Assembly (NCBI GenBank): GCA_963576735.1
Contig: OY755177.1
Span: 3,782,001 to 3,846,000, forward strand
Direction: 5' to 3'
Source: Bedellia somnulentella
Taxonomy: Eukaryota > Arthropoda > Insecta > Lepidoptera > Bedelliidae
DNA: 64,000 nt
In this document: piece after piece, positions 10,756 to 20,199 of the stretch
Position numbering within the stretch: position 1 is the first letter of the stretch
How the letters are laid out: each line of letters begins with the position of its first letter
The notes under the pieces: generated by a model
What the model was told of the DNA's origin: nothing
Databases searched by the model: none
What the model saw: the letters and a program-made list of their open reading frames with translations, nothing else
Translations under genes and position numbers: made by a program

Positions 10756-11132
10756 GCAACCGTGATAGCCCAGTGGGTAGAACACTCGGTTATCGTGCAA
10801 ACGACTAGTGTTCAAATCCTGGGACGAGCCTACACCAATTTGTCTTTTCTAAAGTCATATGTGTGGTTAATTTATCATGGTTGCTAACGGTGAGGGAAAA
10901 CATCGTGAGGAAACCCACATGGCTGAGTTGTACTTAGTCAAGTGACAGTGTATTCGTACAAAACGGCGATAGGCCTGCCCCCTATCACGTGAGTACACTG
11001 TCTAAGCAAAACGTGGGTACCTTCTCTGGAAACTAGATGGCGCTTGCCATGTGAGTTCAGGAGTATTGGTACCTCTGCCAACCCCTTCGGGGAAAAAACG
11101 GCGTGAACGTTTATGTTTATGTTATGTTATGT
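10756..11132 (+). mobile_element. SINE-A, full-length reference copy
   Basis: A tRNA-like head carries A box TGATAGCCCAGTGGG and B box GTTCAAATCCTGG. The unique body includes GGTGAGGGAAAACATCGTGA and GGCGATAGGCCTGCCCCC, and the tail is GGCGTGAACGTTTATG followed by TTATG repeats. An 11 bp duplication AAATTAATTTA flanks it exactly (10745-10755 and 11133-11143). Length is 377 bp. Pol III promoter boxes plus a microsatellite tail and duplication make it a tRNA-derived SINE. Confidence 0.9.
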
Positions 11133-11144
11133 AAATTAATTTAT

Positions 11145-12640
11145 TTTTGTATGCAAATAATATTTTAAAATAACGTCGTAATTAAATTATTATGGTTTAC
11201 TATGAGAGGCTGGTGTAAAACTGATATATAACACAAAGTTTAAGCCTACTCGCATTGTTTAATTTATTTCCAAAACATATCATTATACTATTAAATATAT
11301 TTTTCTGACATTGCGTTCTTTTAAAGTAAATCTATCTAATCTTTTTTATTCAGTTTAAACTTTATATTTTCTTTTACGATTACCGTTGAACATTTTCCTT
11401 TCATCTCCAAGTAAAAAAAACAAATGAAACCGTATTACGTACAGTTTGCCAGTCAATATATGGACCCTTGTTACGTGACGCGTAAACGCGAAATCAAACA
11501 CTGAAATGAACATTGGCCACTCACTGCAACCCTCAAGTGACCAATAATAAAAGTAGGCCGTTTTTGACATTCCTATTTCGTTTTGTAAGCGAAAACCGAG
11601 CGTTAACAACCGATTCCAGTGTTGTTCCATTTTCAATCGAAGATTAATTGAAACGTATTATTGTTGAGTTGGGTTGGCTTTGAGAAACTTTTTTATTTTT
11701 CATTCCCAGGGTATCGGTATGTAACAACTAAGGGACAGTTTTTCAATAAAACAATGATTAGTTTTGTATGGGATATGCTTTCTTGTTTCAGTTAAGTATA
11801 TTTTTGTAGCTGACTCAGTAACGCACTGTTTCCGTAGCAGCAAAATATTGGCGCTAACCATATCTTTCTTAGAACATATTGTGCCTACAGTTTATTAATC
11901 AAGGTTGTTAGAGGACGAGAACCTGTTAAAAACGCACAAAGTTGAGATGGTTGATAAGAGGTTTTATTACACGGCGTAATTGGAAGTTTCACAGTTATCA
12001 ACTCCTCCTAAATCCTAAAACTCCATCAGTTCTTAAAATGTAAAACAGATAAATATTCAAGGAAAAAATATCGTTAAGAAAAGAATCGCAGCAAAACTAT
12101 GAAAAGAAACTTCTACTAACTTTAGAGAACCCTACCTTACATATTGAAAGATAAATAATAGGTGTATAGTGTAGAGTTCAACTAACTAACCCATTTCTTA
12201 CCGCAATTGTCTTAAGCGGTGCCTTGCATTTTTGAGGCTTTTTAATTTATGATAGGACGATATTGCTGGAGAACCTTGAGCAATCATTCCAAATTTTGCA
12301 ATCTTTTTCTCATTCTACTTTTAGTTAACTGGCTGAGGAGTTTTTGATTCTTAAGCTTAGTCTGACATTTTTAGGCATATATAGCAATGAATATAGGCAT
12401 ACGTATTTTAAGAGAATACATTAAATACGCTTAAGACGCAGAAATCTAAAGTTTATGGAACACTCAGAGTTGGTTCTCGTAACTTCTGAGACAGTGAAAT
12501 GTGAAACTGTCAAATGGATACATCTCAATAATAAGAGCCCATAATAATTGAGTTGTTCAACTTCGACAGCCTCTCAAAGAGATTTCATCGCGTTTCATCT
12601 TACTCAATTTGCCTTCTAACAATGTTTTATTTAATTTAAA
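11145..12640. other. intergenic, nothing firm
   Basis: No repeat family recognised. A 93-codon minus frame at 11355-11636 has no domain or splice context that I can identify and is probably chance. Confidence 0.4.
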
Positions 12641-12650
12641 TCTTTTTGTT

Positions 12651-12810
12651 CATGAAAACCTCATGTGGGGATTATTACTAATAAATAAAGAATAAATAAA
12701 GGAAAGAAAAATTTCGACACAGGCGGGAATCGAACCCGCGTCGGGGCGTATACCCGAGGTCACGGGTTCGATTCCCGCCTGTGTCTAAATTTTTCTTTCC
12801 TTAAAACGCA
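12651..12810. repeat. inverted half-tRNA cassette (hairpin)
   Basis: The left part (CATGAAAACCTCATG through GGCGGGAATCGAACCCGCG) is the reverse complement of a cassette's T arm plus 3' flank. It is joined directly to a forward anticodon arm, T arm and 3' flank (TCGGGGCGTATACCCGA through CCCGCCTGTGTC). The two halves form a long hairpin centred near 12740. The left part is also an inverted match to 12920-13010. Confidence 0.7.
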
Positions 12811-12871
12811 AACACTACTTAAACGTGTAAAAGAAATAAAGGATAGAAGAATTTCGCACTGGCAGCCAATC

Positions 12872-12943
12872 GACACGGTGGCTCAGTTGGCAGAGCGTCG
12901 GGGCGTATACCCGAGGTCGCGGGTTCGATTCCCGCCTGTGTCG
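12872..12943 (+). tRNA. tRNA-like unit E, best cloverleaf
   Basis: All four stems pair: acceptor GACACGG/CTGTGTC (one G-T), D arm GCTC/GAGC, anticodon TCGGG/CCCGA (5 bp), T arm GCGGG/CCCGC with loop TTCGATT. The A box is TGGCTCAGTTGG and the B box GGTTCGATTCC. The anticodon loop is GCGTATA, so the formal anticodon is GTA, with C at position 33. No intron and no encoded CCA. Length 72. The fold is good enough for tRNA processing, but position 33 makes a translating tRNA unlikely. Confidence 0.5.
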
Positions 12944-13181
12944 AAATTTTTCTTTCCTTTATTTATTCTTTATTTATTAGTAATAATCCCCACATGAGGT
13001 TTTCATGAACAAAAAGATTTAAATTATGTGATAGTTAGGCGTTTTCAACATTTGCATTCTATCTGAAAAGGTAGACAAGTGGCCTTCCGAATTAGTTAAA
13101 ATTCGGAGGTAGGAAACGCAAACACTACTTAAACATGTAAAAGAAATAAAGGATAGAAGAATTTCGCACTGGCAGCCAATT

Positions 13182-13229
13182 GACACGGTGGTATACCCGA
13201 GGTCGCGGGTTCGATTCCCGCCTGTGTCG
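13182..13229 (+). pseudogene. tRNA-like unit F, internally deleted
   Basis: Keeps acceptor GACACGG/CTGTGTC and the full T arm, but the D arm and the 5' half of the anticodon arm are missing, leaving 48 bases. The flanks match unit E at about 310 bp spacing. Confidence 0.6.
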
Positions 13230-13389
13230 AAATTTTTCTTTCCTTTATTTATTAGTAATGTTTTATTTCTTTGTTAATATGAATATACATTGTTTAATAA
13301 TTTTAGAATTGAAAAGAATACAAAGCTATAAGAAAAATATTGAACAAAAAAAGGCCATCTTTTTTATTAATATCAATCCACTCAACTAG

Positions 13390-13860
13390 ATTTTATTTAA
13401 AAAAAAATACTGCTAATCTAGAAAAAATATACATGTCGGTTTAGAATGATACTACGCCACCATTTGCTATCAGTGACATCACAGTTTATGTTTAATTCAA
13501 TTATTTCAAACTGTCAAGCTTTTACTATCAGCAATTGGCTAACTGGTTTTTGGTCTTACTACTCCGATTTTTTGGATGAGCATGTATTAATAATATAAAA
13601 CATAAAATGAGATTTGCATTTGCTGAAGTCACAAGTAACTTTTAAGCGCCAAAAGTTTCGCCTAGAACCCAGTTTAAACGGCATTTTGATTTATACAATA
13701 TTTTAAACAATTATATTTGTTCTATTTTATTCTATAAATGTTTTGTAAACACACTTGCTCATGCAATAACGTTTCTTCTACTGAATTAGGCATGTGAAGC
13801 AGCTTATTACCAAACTCTGACATTTTGTGTACCATTACGCACTAGTGAGTTAATAACTGT
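13390..13860. other. intergenic, nothing seen
   Basis: AT-rich, with no recognised repeat or frame. Confidence 0.4.
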
Positions 13861-13868
13861 TTTTTCTT

Positions 13869-14074
13869 ACATACATATTATATGTATATACTCACGGCCA
13901 TAAATCCCAGAAAGGGGAAGTCAGAGCTTTAGTCATTTGGAAGATGATAGGGAAGAAGATGGTTAGAATGAAGTATCATTGGTGATGGGTTTCCAACCGC
14001 ATCGCCCAAAAACCACTTAAAAATCCCAATACCCTTAGTCGCCTCTCGCATTCTAAGCCGGCAACCCACGGCAA
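13869..14074 (-). mobile_element. SINE-B copy, lacking part of the head
   Basis: Minus-strand SINE-B with TATG tail (TATATACTCACGGCCATAAA at the left edge), core CCAACCGCATCGCCC and head side TTCTAAGCCGGCA. About 30 bp around CGACACCCGTGGGTAGAAA is deleted. Confidence 0.75.
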
Positions 14075-14478
14075 AGTTTTTTCTTAATGTCTTGAAAACT
14101 ACTATTCTAAGCTGTTTCAATTTCTAACGCCTCAAGTAAAAAAATACCTTTCACAAAAGGATCACATTCTCTTGCCGTTCATGAATGTCTTCACAAATAA
14201 CTATATAAGTTCCATATAGACTGGGGGTATTCATTACGTGATGCACGCGCTCGCACCATATTGTACACTCCCCATAATAAGACACTATTCATGAGTGATT
14301 TATGACACATCTTGCTAGCTTCTTCCTGTGGAACATTATGGGTTCAGTATATTCTAAAGTAGAGTTTTATTAGTTGTGCTTTTAACATCAAACATAGTTA
14401 AATTTAGGGTCGACCTAGAGTTATTTACATGTTCAAATCCAGTGTGGTGCAATACCTAGGTGTCATAGTATATCAACA

Positions 14479-14645
14479 CTAGCTGACTCAGCAAACGTTG
14501 TTTTGCTACAAAAAATATTTCTTGTCTATAAATAAAAATAAAGTTTTAGGGGTTAATTTTTTTTATAAATGCCGAATAATTGATATCGGTTCAGCCGTTT
14601 CGGAGGAGTTTTGTGACAAACATCGTGTTTTTTTTAAATATTAGA
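14479..14645 (-). mobile_element. Helitron-like short element
   Basis: The left edge CTAGCTGACTCAGCAAACGT is, on the minus strand, a 3' end of the ...CTAG type, from a widely repeated lepidopteran sequence. The interior contains GGTTCAGCCGTTTCGGAGGA. The right edge (minus strand TCTAATATTTAAA) is a plausible but weak 5' end. Confidence 0.4.
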
Positions 14646-14659
14646 AGTACAAAAATAAT

Positions 14660-15165
14660 ATAAAATATTGGAATACCCTGGCTCACGGATCTGGTTCTAC
14701 CTTTACTTAGCTGTCAAGCAATTGACTAATATGCGGCCGAAGAAATGTTGTGAGTGTTTCAAAAATGGAAATATAATGGGGCTAGGCAATAATACTTCCT
14801 GATCTCTTCAACGGATTTCAGACTATGTGACAATAGGATATTAAAATCAATAAGATTAATAGATACAGTAAAATATGTATTCAGGTCTAATGAGTACATG
14901 GTTTGCCTTTCAAGTTCTCTCGTTTGCATATTTACCACAAATGCGGGATTCAGAACTATTTGAAAATTTATTTTAATAATAACATATGGTTCAATTATTT
15001 AGTTGTTAGTTTTATGTCTTTCAACGGCAGAACAGTGAAGGCATCCCTTTTGAAACTGATAATTAAGTGCATTTTCTTTTATATCTAAATCCATTCTCCG
15101 CGTTCATACTCTATTCACATTAATATCTGGTTTAATTAGTTAGGTTTTTCTCCTAACGACATGAC
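14660..15165. other. intergenic, nothing seen
   Basis: No recognised repeat or convincing frame. Confidence 0.4.
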
Positions 15166-15169
15166 TTAA

Positions 15170-15297
15170 AAGGCATACAAAGGCACTTTTGGAAGTTGAG
15201 TGGTGAAAATATTTTAAAGTTTTTTTTACGTGTCTCCAACCGCATCGCCCAAAAATCACTTTAAAAGCCCTAAAACCCTTAACCGCCTCTAACAAAC
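15170..15297 (-). mobile_element. SINE-B fragment
   Basis: Central part only: CTTTTGGAAGTTGAGTGG, then GTCTCCAACCGCATCGCCC and CCGCCTCTAACAAAC. Tail and head are lost. Confidence 0.65.
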
Positions 15298-15654
15298 TTA
15301 GCATCCCTCGCAAACCTTAAAAAGGCATCCCTCGCAACTAAGTAGTAGTACTTCTTTTAAATCTTAAACCGTTCTCTTCCTTTATCCACTATTCGCATTA
15401 CTATCCAACTTGCCTCGGAACGTATAAAAGTGTGTAACTGCAATATTAAATTTCTCTACAAATAACATCAGCGACGACTCCTCGAAGCCACAATAAGCGC
15501 CTGTGGAATTCAACTTGGAAAGATTACTCCGAGTGTTAAATTCTCATTTTCGCGTCGTCGGATCTTGTTCTGGTTCGCTTCAATCAGTTCATATTTAGTC
15601 ACCTTTTGTTAGGGAACCAAATAAAGACAAAAATAACAAATAACACTTTGAGAG

Positions 15655-15800
15655 ATATTAGAATAGAATAACTCTTTATTGTACATCAAACACAAATTTA
15701 CAAAAGAAGTTATCATACAGTTTACAGCGAGGTACAATCGGCGGTCTTATCGCTAAAAGCGATCTCTTCCAGATAACCTTTGGAAGGTGAGATCGGTAAA
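15655..15800 (-). mobile_element. LINE 3' tail (jockey-like)
   Basis: On the minus strand it reads GGAAGAGATCGCTTTTAGCG, then GTACAATAAAGAGTTATTCT with short pentamer repeats. This 3' UTR is one I recognise as abundant in moths, where it ends jockey/CR1-type LINEs. No coding part is attached. The family name comes from memory of the tail only. Confidence 0.5.
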
Positions 15801-16183
15801 CTAGTTATCTGGGTAGTTATCGGTAAACTAGAAATTGAATCAACATACTCGCACTTTGGAGAATGTGGATAGTACTACCTCATCTTGGATTGTCAAACAA
15901 AGCGACTTAAGAATCTGGGAACTAATAAGTTATTAATTTGGAACTCATCTATACTTAAAATAAAGAGGAAAGATTTGTTTTTATGTTTGTTTGTTATAGT
16001 GAATAGGTGTCAAAACCACAAAACATTATATCATGTAACCCCCTTTACTTTCGATAATATTAGAGTTGTCAGTCAATATAAGTATTGTAAAAATATTTAC
16101 ATATTTTCTTTCTATAAAACTAGTAGGTATGTAGTTTTAAAATATTTTTTTAATTAAAGATTCTGCAGCCTATTATTTAAACC

Positions 16184-16355
16184 TGTGGGAGTCATGTTAG
16201 AGCGCACACTACTGCGGACTCAAACGCACATAGCAGCGTCTCACTCATATTCCTACATCGCGGAGTGTAAATGTTTTTCGAGTTAAGCATAGATACAAAT
16301 TATAAGTTGGTACACAGCAGGGTGTACTGGCCAGTATATCTTTGCTGTTTCCACA
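16184..16355 (+). repeat. 5' LTR
   Basis: 172 bp, 5'-TG...CA-3', identical by eye to the 3' LTR. Confidence 0.9.
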
Positions 16356-16356
16356 G

Positions 16357-16366
16357 TGGTGACCCC
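16357..16366 (+). promoter_or_regulatory. primer binding site, tRNA-Trp type
   Basis: TGGTGACCCC is complementary to the 3' end of tRNA-Trp (GGGGTCA plus CCA). Complementarity fails after 10 bases, shorter than in intact elements. Confidence 0.7.
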
Positions 16367-16567
16367 TCGATAAGAACACACGCTTCTTTCTACTACATTT
16401 CTCGATCTACCCGCAACTTCTATTCCTCGCTTACCTCACCACACCATTCATTCAGCAGAGCATCTACAGGCATGCAATCACCGGCCTCATTGCTCACACT
16501 GAATTTGGTAATTGGTAATAGGTACCTTCTAGCTTTGATATCGTCGTATCGACTAGGAGGGGAGTAC

Positions 16568-16739
16568 TGTGGGAGTCATGTTAGAGCGCACACTACTGCG
16601 GACTCAAACGCACATAGCAGCGTCTCACTCATATTCCTACATCGCGGAGTGTAAATGTTTTTCGAGTTAAGCATAGATACAAATTATAAGTTGGTACACA
16701 GCAGGGTGTACTGGCCAGTATATCTTTGCTGTTTCCACA
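16568..16739 (+). repeat. 3' LTR
   Basis: 172 bp copy of the 5' LTR. Preceded by the polypurine tract and followed by AACC. Confidence 0.9.
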
Positions 16740-16865
16740 AACCTACAAGTATCTCTATACATAGGTTCCTCTACAAATATATTCCACGTGGTTTGCTACA
16801 AAATTCTTTTTTAAACTTTCTTAAATTAGACTTTTTACATGTGAGCTCATTAATCTTACATACAA

Positions 16866-17072
16866 AGACTCACCTCAACAATCCCGACATGGGGTCGCCA
16901 GAGCTTTAGAAATTAAAATTCTTCAGCCACTCCGTGAGGTCAAATGAGAAAAAGAGGTAAAAAAGGTGGTTGGTGATAGGTCACACAACCAACAGTCACT
17001 TATAAAGACTGAAAATCCTACACTATACCCGCGGAACGAAATGGGTTGGTGCATTTTTAAGCCACAGCACAC
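16866..17072 (-). mobile_element. SINE-B copy, degraded
   Basis: Retains GGGGTCGCCAGAGCTTTAGA, CTTCAGCCACT, GTTGGTGATAGG and TTTTTAAGCCACAGCACACA with many substitutions, so it is an old copy. Confidence 0.55.
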
Positions 17073-17377
17073 AACTAACCTCTCTTTATTAAATAAAATA
17101 TTAAAAGGAACTCAAATTTAAACGAATGCATTTTCCTTATCGCAATAATAAATTCTATTTTTAAACGCTGAATGAGATAAGTAAAAATATGCAGCTTTAA
17201 TTTTATCTCATGCATACCAAAGTTTTGTATTAAGTACCATTTGCGCTTTGAACTTCCAGCTTCTGGTTTGAGGTTTTTATTAGGATTCCAGAGAATATTC
17301 CATATATATTAAGCACTGTTTTTATATGTCTATGCAATCAGCAAAGTACACAAAATTATATATACGATACTATATGA

Positions 17378-17530
17378 CGACGTCCGTGGCCCAGTTAGTA
17401 GATAGTAGATAGCTTTCGAGAATTCCGCAGGTCGCGAATTCGAATACCGCTTTACATTTATATTAATGATGTTTCTCAGTCTTAGCTGTTATTTATGTAT
17501 GTATTACATAATTAAATATAAAATTTAGTA
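17378..17530 (+). mobile_element. tRNA-derived SINE (second tRNA type), degraded
   Basis: The head GACGTCCGTGGCCCAGTTAG carries a decayed A box. The B box is GCGAATTCGAATACC and the body TTTCTCAGTCTTAGCTGTTA matches the better copy at 22447. Confidence 0.6.
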
Positions 17531-17774
17531 TGTCTTTTCAAGCAGAGAAAATAATGCGCTTTTCGATGTGCTAACCGCATCTATATAGAGTAGTATACCT
17601 TTTTTTTATAAATAAAAAGAATCATTTATTAAACTAGCTAAAAAGGATTTTTGATAAATTTTTTGATGAATATAATAATCGAAAAGTAACGACACTAAAA
17701 GTTACGTAATTGACGATGATAACATATCTATATACATTTATAATAAGCATACAATAAATAATAAAGAAACTTAC

Positions 17775-17976
17775 CAGACTTGCAAGGATCCATGCCTTCG
17801 TCATCAGATACTTTGTTGTCAACTTGTATGCTCAGTAATTCTTCTATGGTAAACTTATGAGGCTCTTGCCGTCCCATCCCCTCCACCGAGACTACTTCTA
17901 ACAACGCACACACTAAAATTGTCAGAACAACGCCAGCCGCCAAACCGGCCGGTCGTTTTACACACTGTTCCCTCAT
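17775..17976 (-). CDS. first coding exon of a secreted protein, likely BMP1/tolloid-type protease
   Basis: The frame starts at ATG (17976). Residues 1-9 are a basic N-region, residues 10-29 a hydrophobic core (GLAAGVVLTILVCALLEVV), and cleavage is likely near VEG, so the product enters the secretory pathway. An acidic stretch follows (KFTIEELLSIQ...VSDDEGM), ending DPCKSG. The exon closes with TCTG|GTAAGTTTC, a near-consensus donor, phase 1. In BMP1/tolloid metalloproteases the propeptide carries DPCKA just before GFLGDIALDEEDL, close to an exon boundary as I remember it; this placement is the basis of the call. GC content is higher than the surroundings. No later exon (astacin zinc motif, CUB or EGF) is seen to the left, so intron 1 would exceed 17.7 kb. 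Alternative: another secreted protein with a chance DPCK. Confidence 0.5.
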
Positions 17977-18039
17977 TTTTTGCTGTTTTTCACATTACGT
18001 TTTCACACTCGATCTTACCTGAAACGAGGAGGTTTTAAA

Positions 18040-18800
18040 TATTAATAAGCAACAATTTGATACCGCTGCTGTAAAAAGGGAACTCTGATTTGTGTATAGA
18101 GTTGGAGGTTACTACACACTCATTCATCAGTCTCTTCATATATCTCATTATCTTTTATTCTTCTCATTGGGGACTCCCACTACCTTAATATGTTTTGTAA
18201 CTTCTGCTAGCAAGGCCATAAGTCGCTATCCTAAATGAAGTATAAGAGAAATGTTTTTTTTTAAATTATTATTAACTTTTTGACTCTTGTTTATTTATAT
18301 TTTTGAAGCCGCAAACACTATAATTTAATTTTCGATAAATGAAATTATTTACATTGAACACAAACTGGACTTCCTACTTAAATTCCAAGGCTTCACAGAC
18401 AAATCAATAAAGCATTTTGGATAATACAAGTCTCGATATTTATAGTTCCAAATAGATACAATTACGGAGATATAGTTATAATAAACGTACGCAGGATACA
18501 TTCGAATATTGAGGAGTCGGTACGTATAATACATCATTGTACTAACTGAAAGACGCTCGTAGCTGGATAACGACCTCCTCAAGAATCTAAACAATGCAGC
18601 TTCCCCGTCTCATATATCAGGGGAAACAATTATAATATTACAGGAAACTTAATTGCTATGCATCACGGCCGAGGACGATTACATCATTAGGAATATCCTT
18701 AGGAATCACTGAAGAAAATATAATACCGATTCATAAATATCATCGAGCTGTGCTTAGAATAGCTTATCCATTTCTGTCCGCGGTTGTCGTAAAACGCGAA
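18040..18800. other. upstream region of the 17976 gene, nothing firm
   Basis: Contains TTTCAG followed by GTAAGATCG on the minus strand (about 18012-18028), which could be either a 5' UTR exon donor or an acceptor. Otherwise AT-rich, with no recognised repeat. The promoter of the minus-strand gene may lie here, but no TATA or initiator is convincing. Confidence 0.3.
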
Positions 18801-18814
18801 TGGATATTTTTAGT

Positions 18815-18900
18815 GGTTTGTCAGGATCGTACAAAGTGGCGATCTATAGGCTCTGCCTACCCCAATTTCAACCGCGGGCGTGAGTATAAGTAAGTAAGTG
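18815..18900 (+). mobile_element. RTE-like LINE 3' end fragment
   Basis: GTCAGGATCGTACAAAGTGG, then CTCTGCCTACCCCAATTTC and GGGCGTGAGTATAAGTAAGT, matching the last part of the copy at 19640-20184. Confidence 0.75.
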
Positions 18901-19145
18901 ATGTTTGGGTAATGCCTCCGGTAATGGGTAACCACTCAACTTCTAAATGGCCGAGTAATTTCTTATTCCGAATCTTTAACTTGCGCGTAGATTTTTTAAG
19001 AAATATCTGTGCGCCTAGTCGAATTGAGCGGGGATCCTAGGGCTGGCACATACTTTGGTCAACGAGTAAGTATTGCAATACAGAGGGGTAATGCAGTCAG
19101 CCTCTTGGGAACCCTACCCCCTAGCGGCACCGATTTTAAAATCAT

Positions 19146-19403
19146 TTTTTATACATACATACATACATATACTCACGGCTATAAATCCCTAGAAAGGGGT
19201 AGCCAGAGCTAAGGAATTAGAAATTCCTCAGCCACTTTCGGAAGTTGCATGAGCAATAGATGGTGAAATAAAGGTTCTTGGTGATAGGGCTCCAACCGCA
19301 TCGCCCAAAATCCCTTTAAAGCCCCCAATACCGTTAGTCGCCTCTTACGTACACCCACCGGAAGAAATGGGGTAGTGCTATTCTAAGCCGACACTACACA
19401 GCT
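19146..19403 (-). mobile_element. SINE-B copy, near full length
   Basis: TATG tail at left (ATACATACATACATATACTC), core CCAACCGCATCGCCC, head GAAGAAATGGGGTAGTGCTA and TTCTAAGCCGACACTACACA at right. ATTTTTTATA-like sequence on both sides is a possible target duplication. Confidence 0.8.
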
Positions 19404-19639
19404 ATTTTTTATATTCTTTAATTTAATATCTGCTGTATATATTTCAATAAGTAGTCACGTTTCAGTTTAGTTTTATATTTTAATTTAGGTTGTCAATTTT
19501 TTTATTAATAAATATCCGAATATTTTTCTTTTTATATAAAATTTATACCTCATATCTGTAAGTGGGTATAGGTATACGCATCAATTTCATAGTAAAGTAA
19601 CAACTGTAAAGATTTAATCCCTAAATAAATCTAATTTCT

Positions 19640-20184
19640 AGTCAATCGGTTTCCGAAAGGGTCCGAATGGCTGTGCATGATGCCGTTCTTATTCCTACGC
19701 TTATGTATGTCAGTGAATGTTGGGTGTGGCAGAAGAAGCACGAAAGCAGATTGAATGCAGTAGAAATGAGGTCCCTCAGAAAAGTTTGTAATGTAAGGTT
19801 ATGTGATCGTGTGAGGAACGATGTGATTCGTGAAAGGTGTGGTGTAAAAGATGATATAGTAAGTAAGATAGAAAAAGGAATGTTGAGATGGTTTGGGCAC
19901 ATCGAGAGGATGGATGATAGGAATTTGGTGAAAGGTATCTATAGAGCTAATGTGGAAGGTAATGTTAGTAGAGGACGGCCACGAAAGACACACTTGGACC
20001 AAATTGAAAGTGTGCTCAAAAAGGCAGGCGTCCGAAGTATGAAGAATAAAAGAGCATGTATGAAAAGATTGATGGATGTAGACGAAGCAAGAGAGGTTTG
20101 CCAGGATCGTACGAAATGGCGATCGATAGTCTCTGCCTACCCCAATGGGAATTAACGGCGTGAGTATATGTATGTATGTATGTA
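19640..20184 (+). mobile_element. RTE-like LINE, 5'-truncated 3' end
   Basis: Contains the C-terminal coding part of the reverse transcriptase polyprotein, then GGCGTGAGTATATGTATGTA repeats as the tail. All other RTE-like fragments in the window are shorter versions of this 3' end. Confidence 0.8.
19667..20155 (+). pseudogene. C-terminal part of RTE-like LINE polyprotein
   Basis: An open frame of 162 codons up to a natural TAA. Recognisable pieces in order: SECWVWQKKHESRLNAVEMR near residue 15, VRNDVIRERCGVKDDIVSKI near 50, MLRWFGHIERM near 72, GRPRKTHLDQI near 103, RSMKNKRACMKRLMDVDEAR near 122, and a closing SAYPNGN. This is the region after the catalytic reverse transcriptase domain in RTE-type elements of moths. 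The endonuclease and the catalytic RT motif (YXDD) are absent, so the fragment cannot mobilise itself. The first ATG is internal to the parent frame, not a real start. The intact frame suggests fairly recent 5'-truncated insertion. Confidence 0.8.
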
Positions 20185-20199
20185 TAAATCTTAAATCTT

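Larger units (their letters stand above)
16184..16739 (+). mobile_element. miniature LTR retrotransposon (TRIM-like)
   Basis: Two direct repeats of 172 bp (16184-16355 and 16568-16739) begin TGTGGGAG and end TTTCCACA and look identical base for base. One base after the 5' LTR is TGGTGACCCC (16357-16366), matching the 3' end of tRNA-Trp plus CCA, the primer used by CsRn1-type Ty3/gypsy elements. Just before the 3' LTR is a purine run AGGAGGGGAG (16555-16564). The 4 bp sequence AACC flanks the element on both sides (16180-16183 and 16740-16743). The 212 bp interior has no gag or pol. LTR identity implies recent insertion. Frames read across it are incidental. Confidence 0.9.

Noticed and set aside
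12872..12943. Functional nuclear tRNA-Tyr gene
   Set aside because: The formal anticodon is GTA, but position 33 is C, there is no intron as expected for animal tRNA-Tyr, and sister units change the loop freely; kept as tRNA-like.
16271..16909. Two plus-strand frames starting MFFELSIDTNYKLVHSRVYW
   Set aside because: They share a start because both lie in the duplicated LTR; they are products of the LTR sequence, not genes.
1..17700. Later exons of the tolloid-like gene
   Set aside because: Looked on the minus strand for the zinc motif HELGHVVGFWHEH and for GDIALDEEDL-like coding and saw neither; no later exon is claimed.
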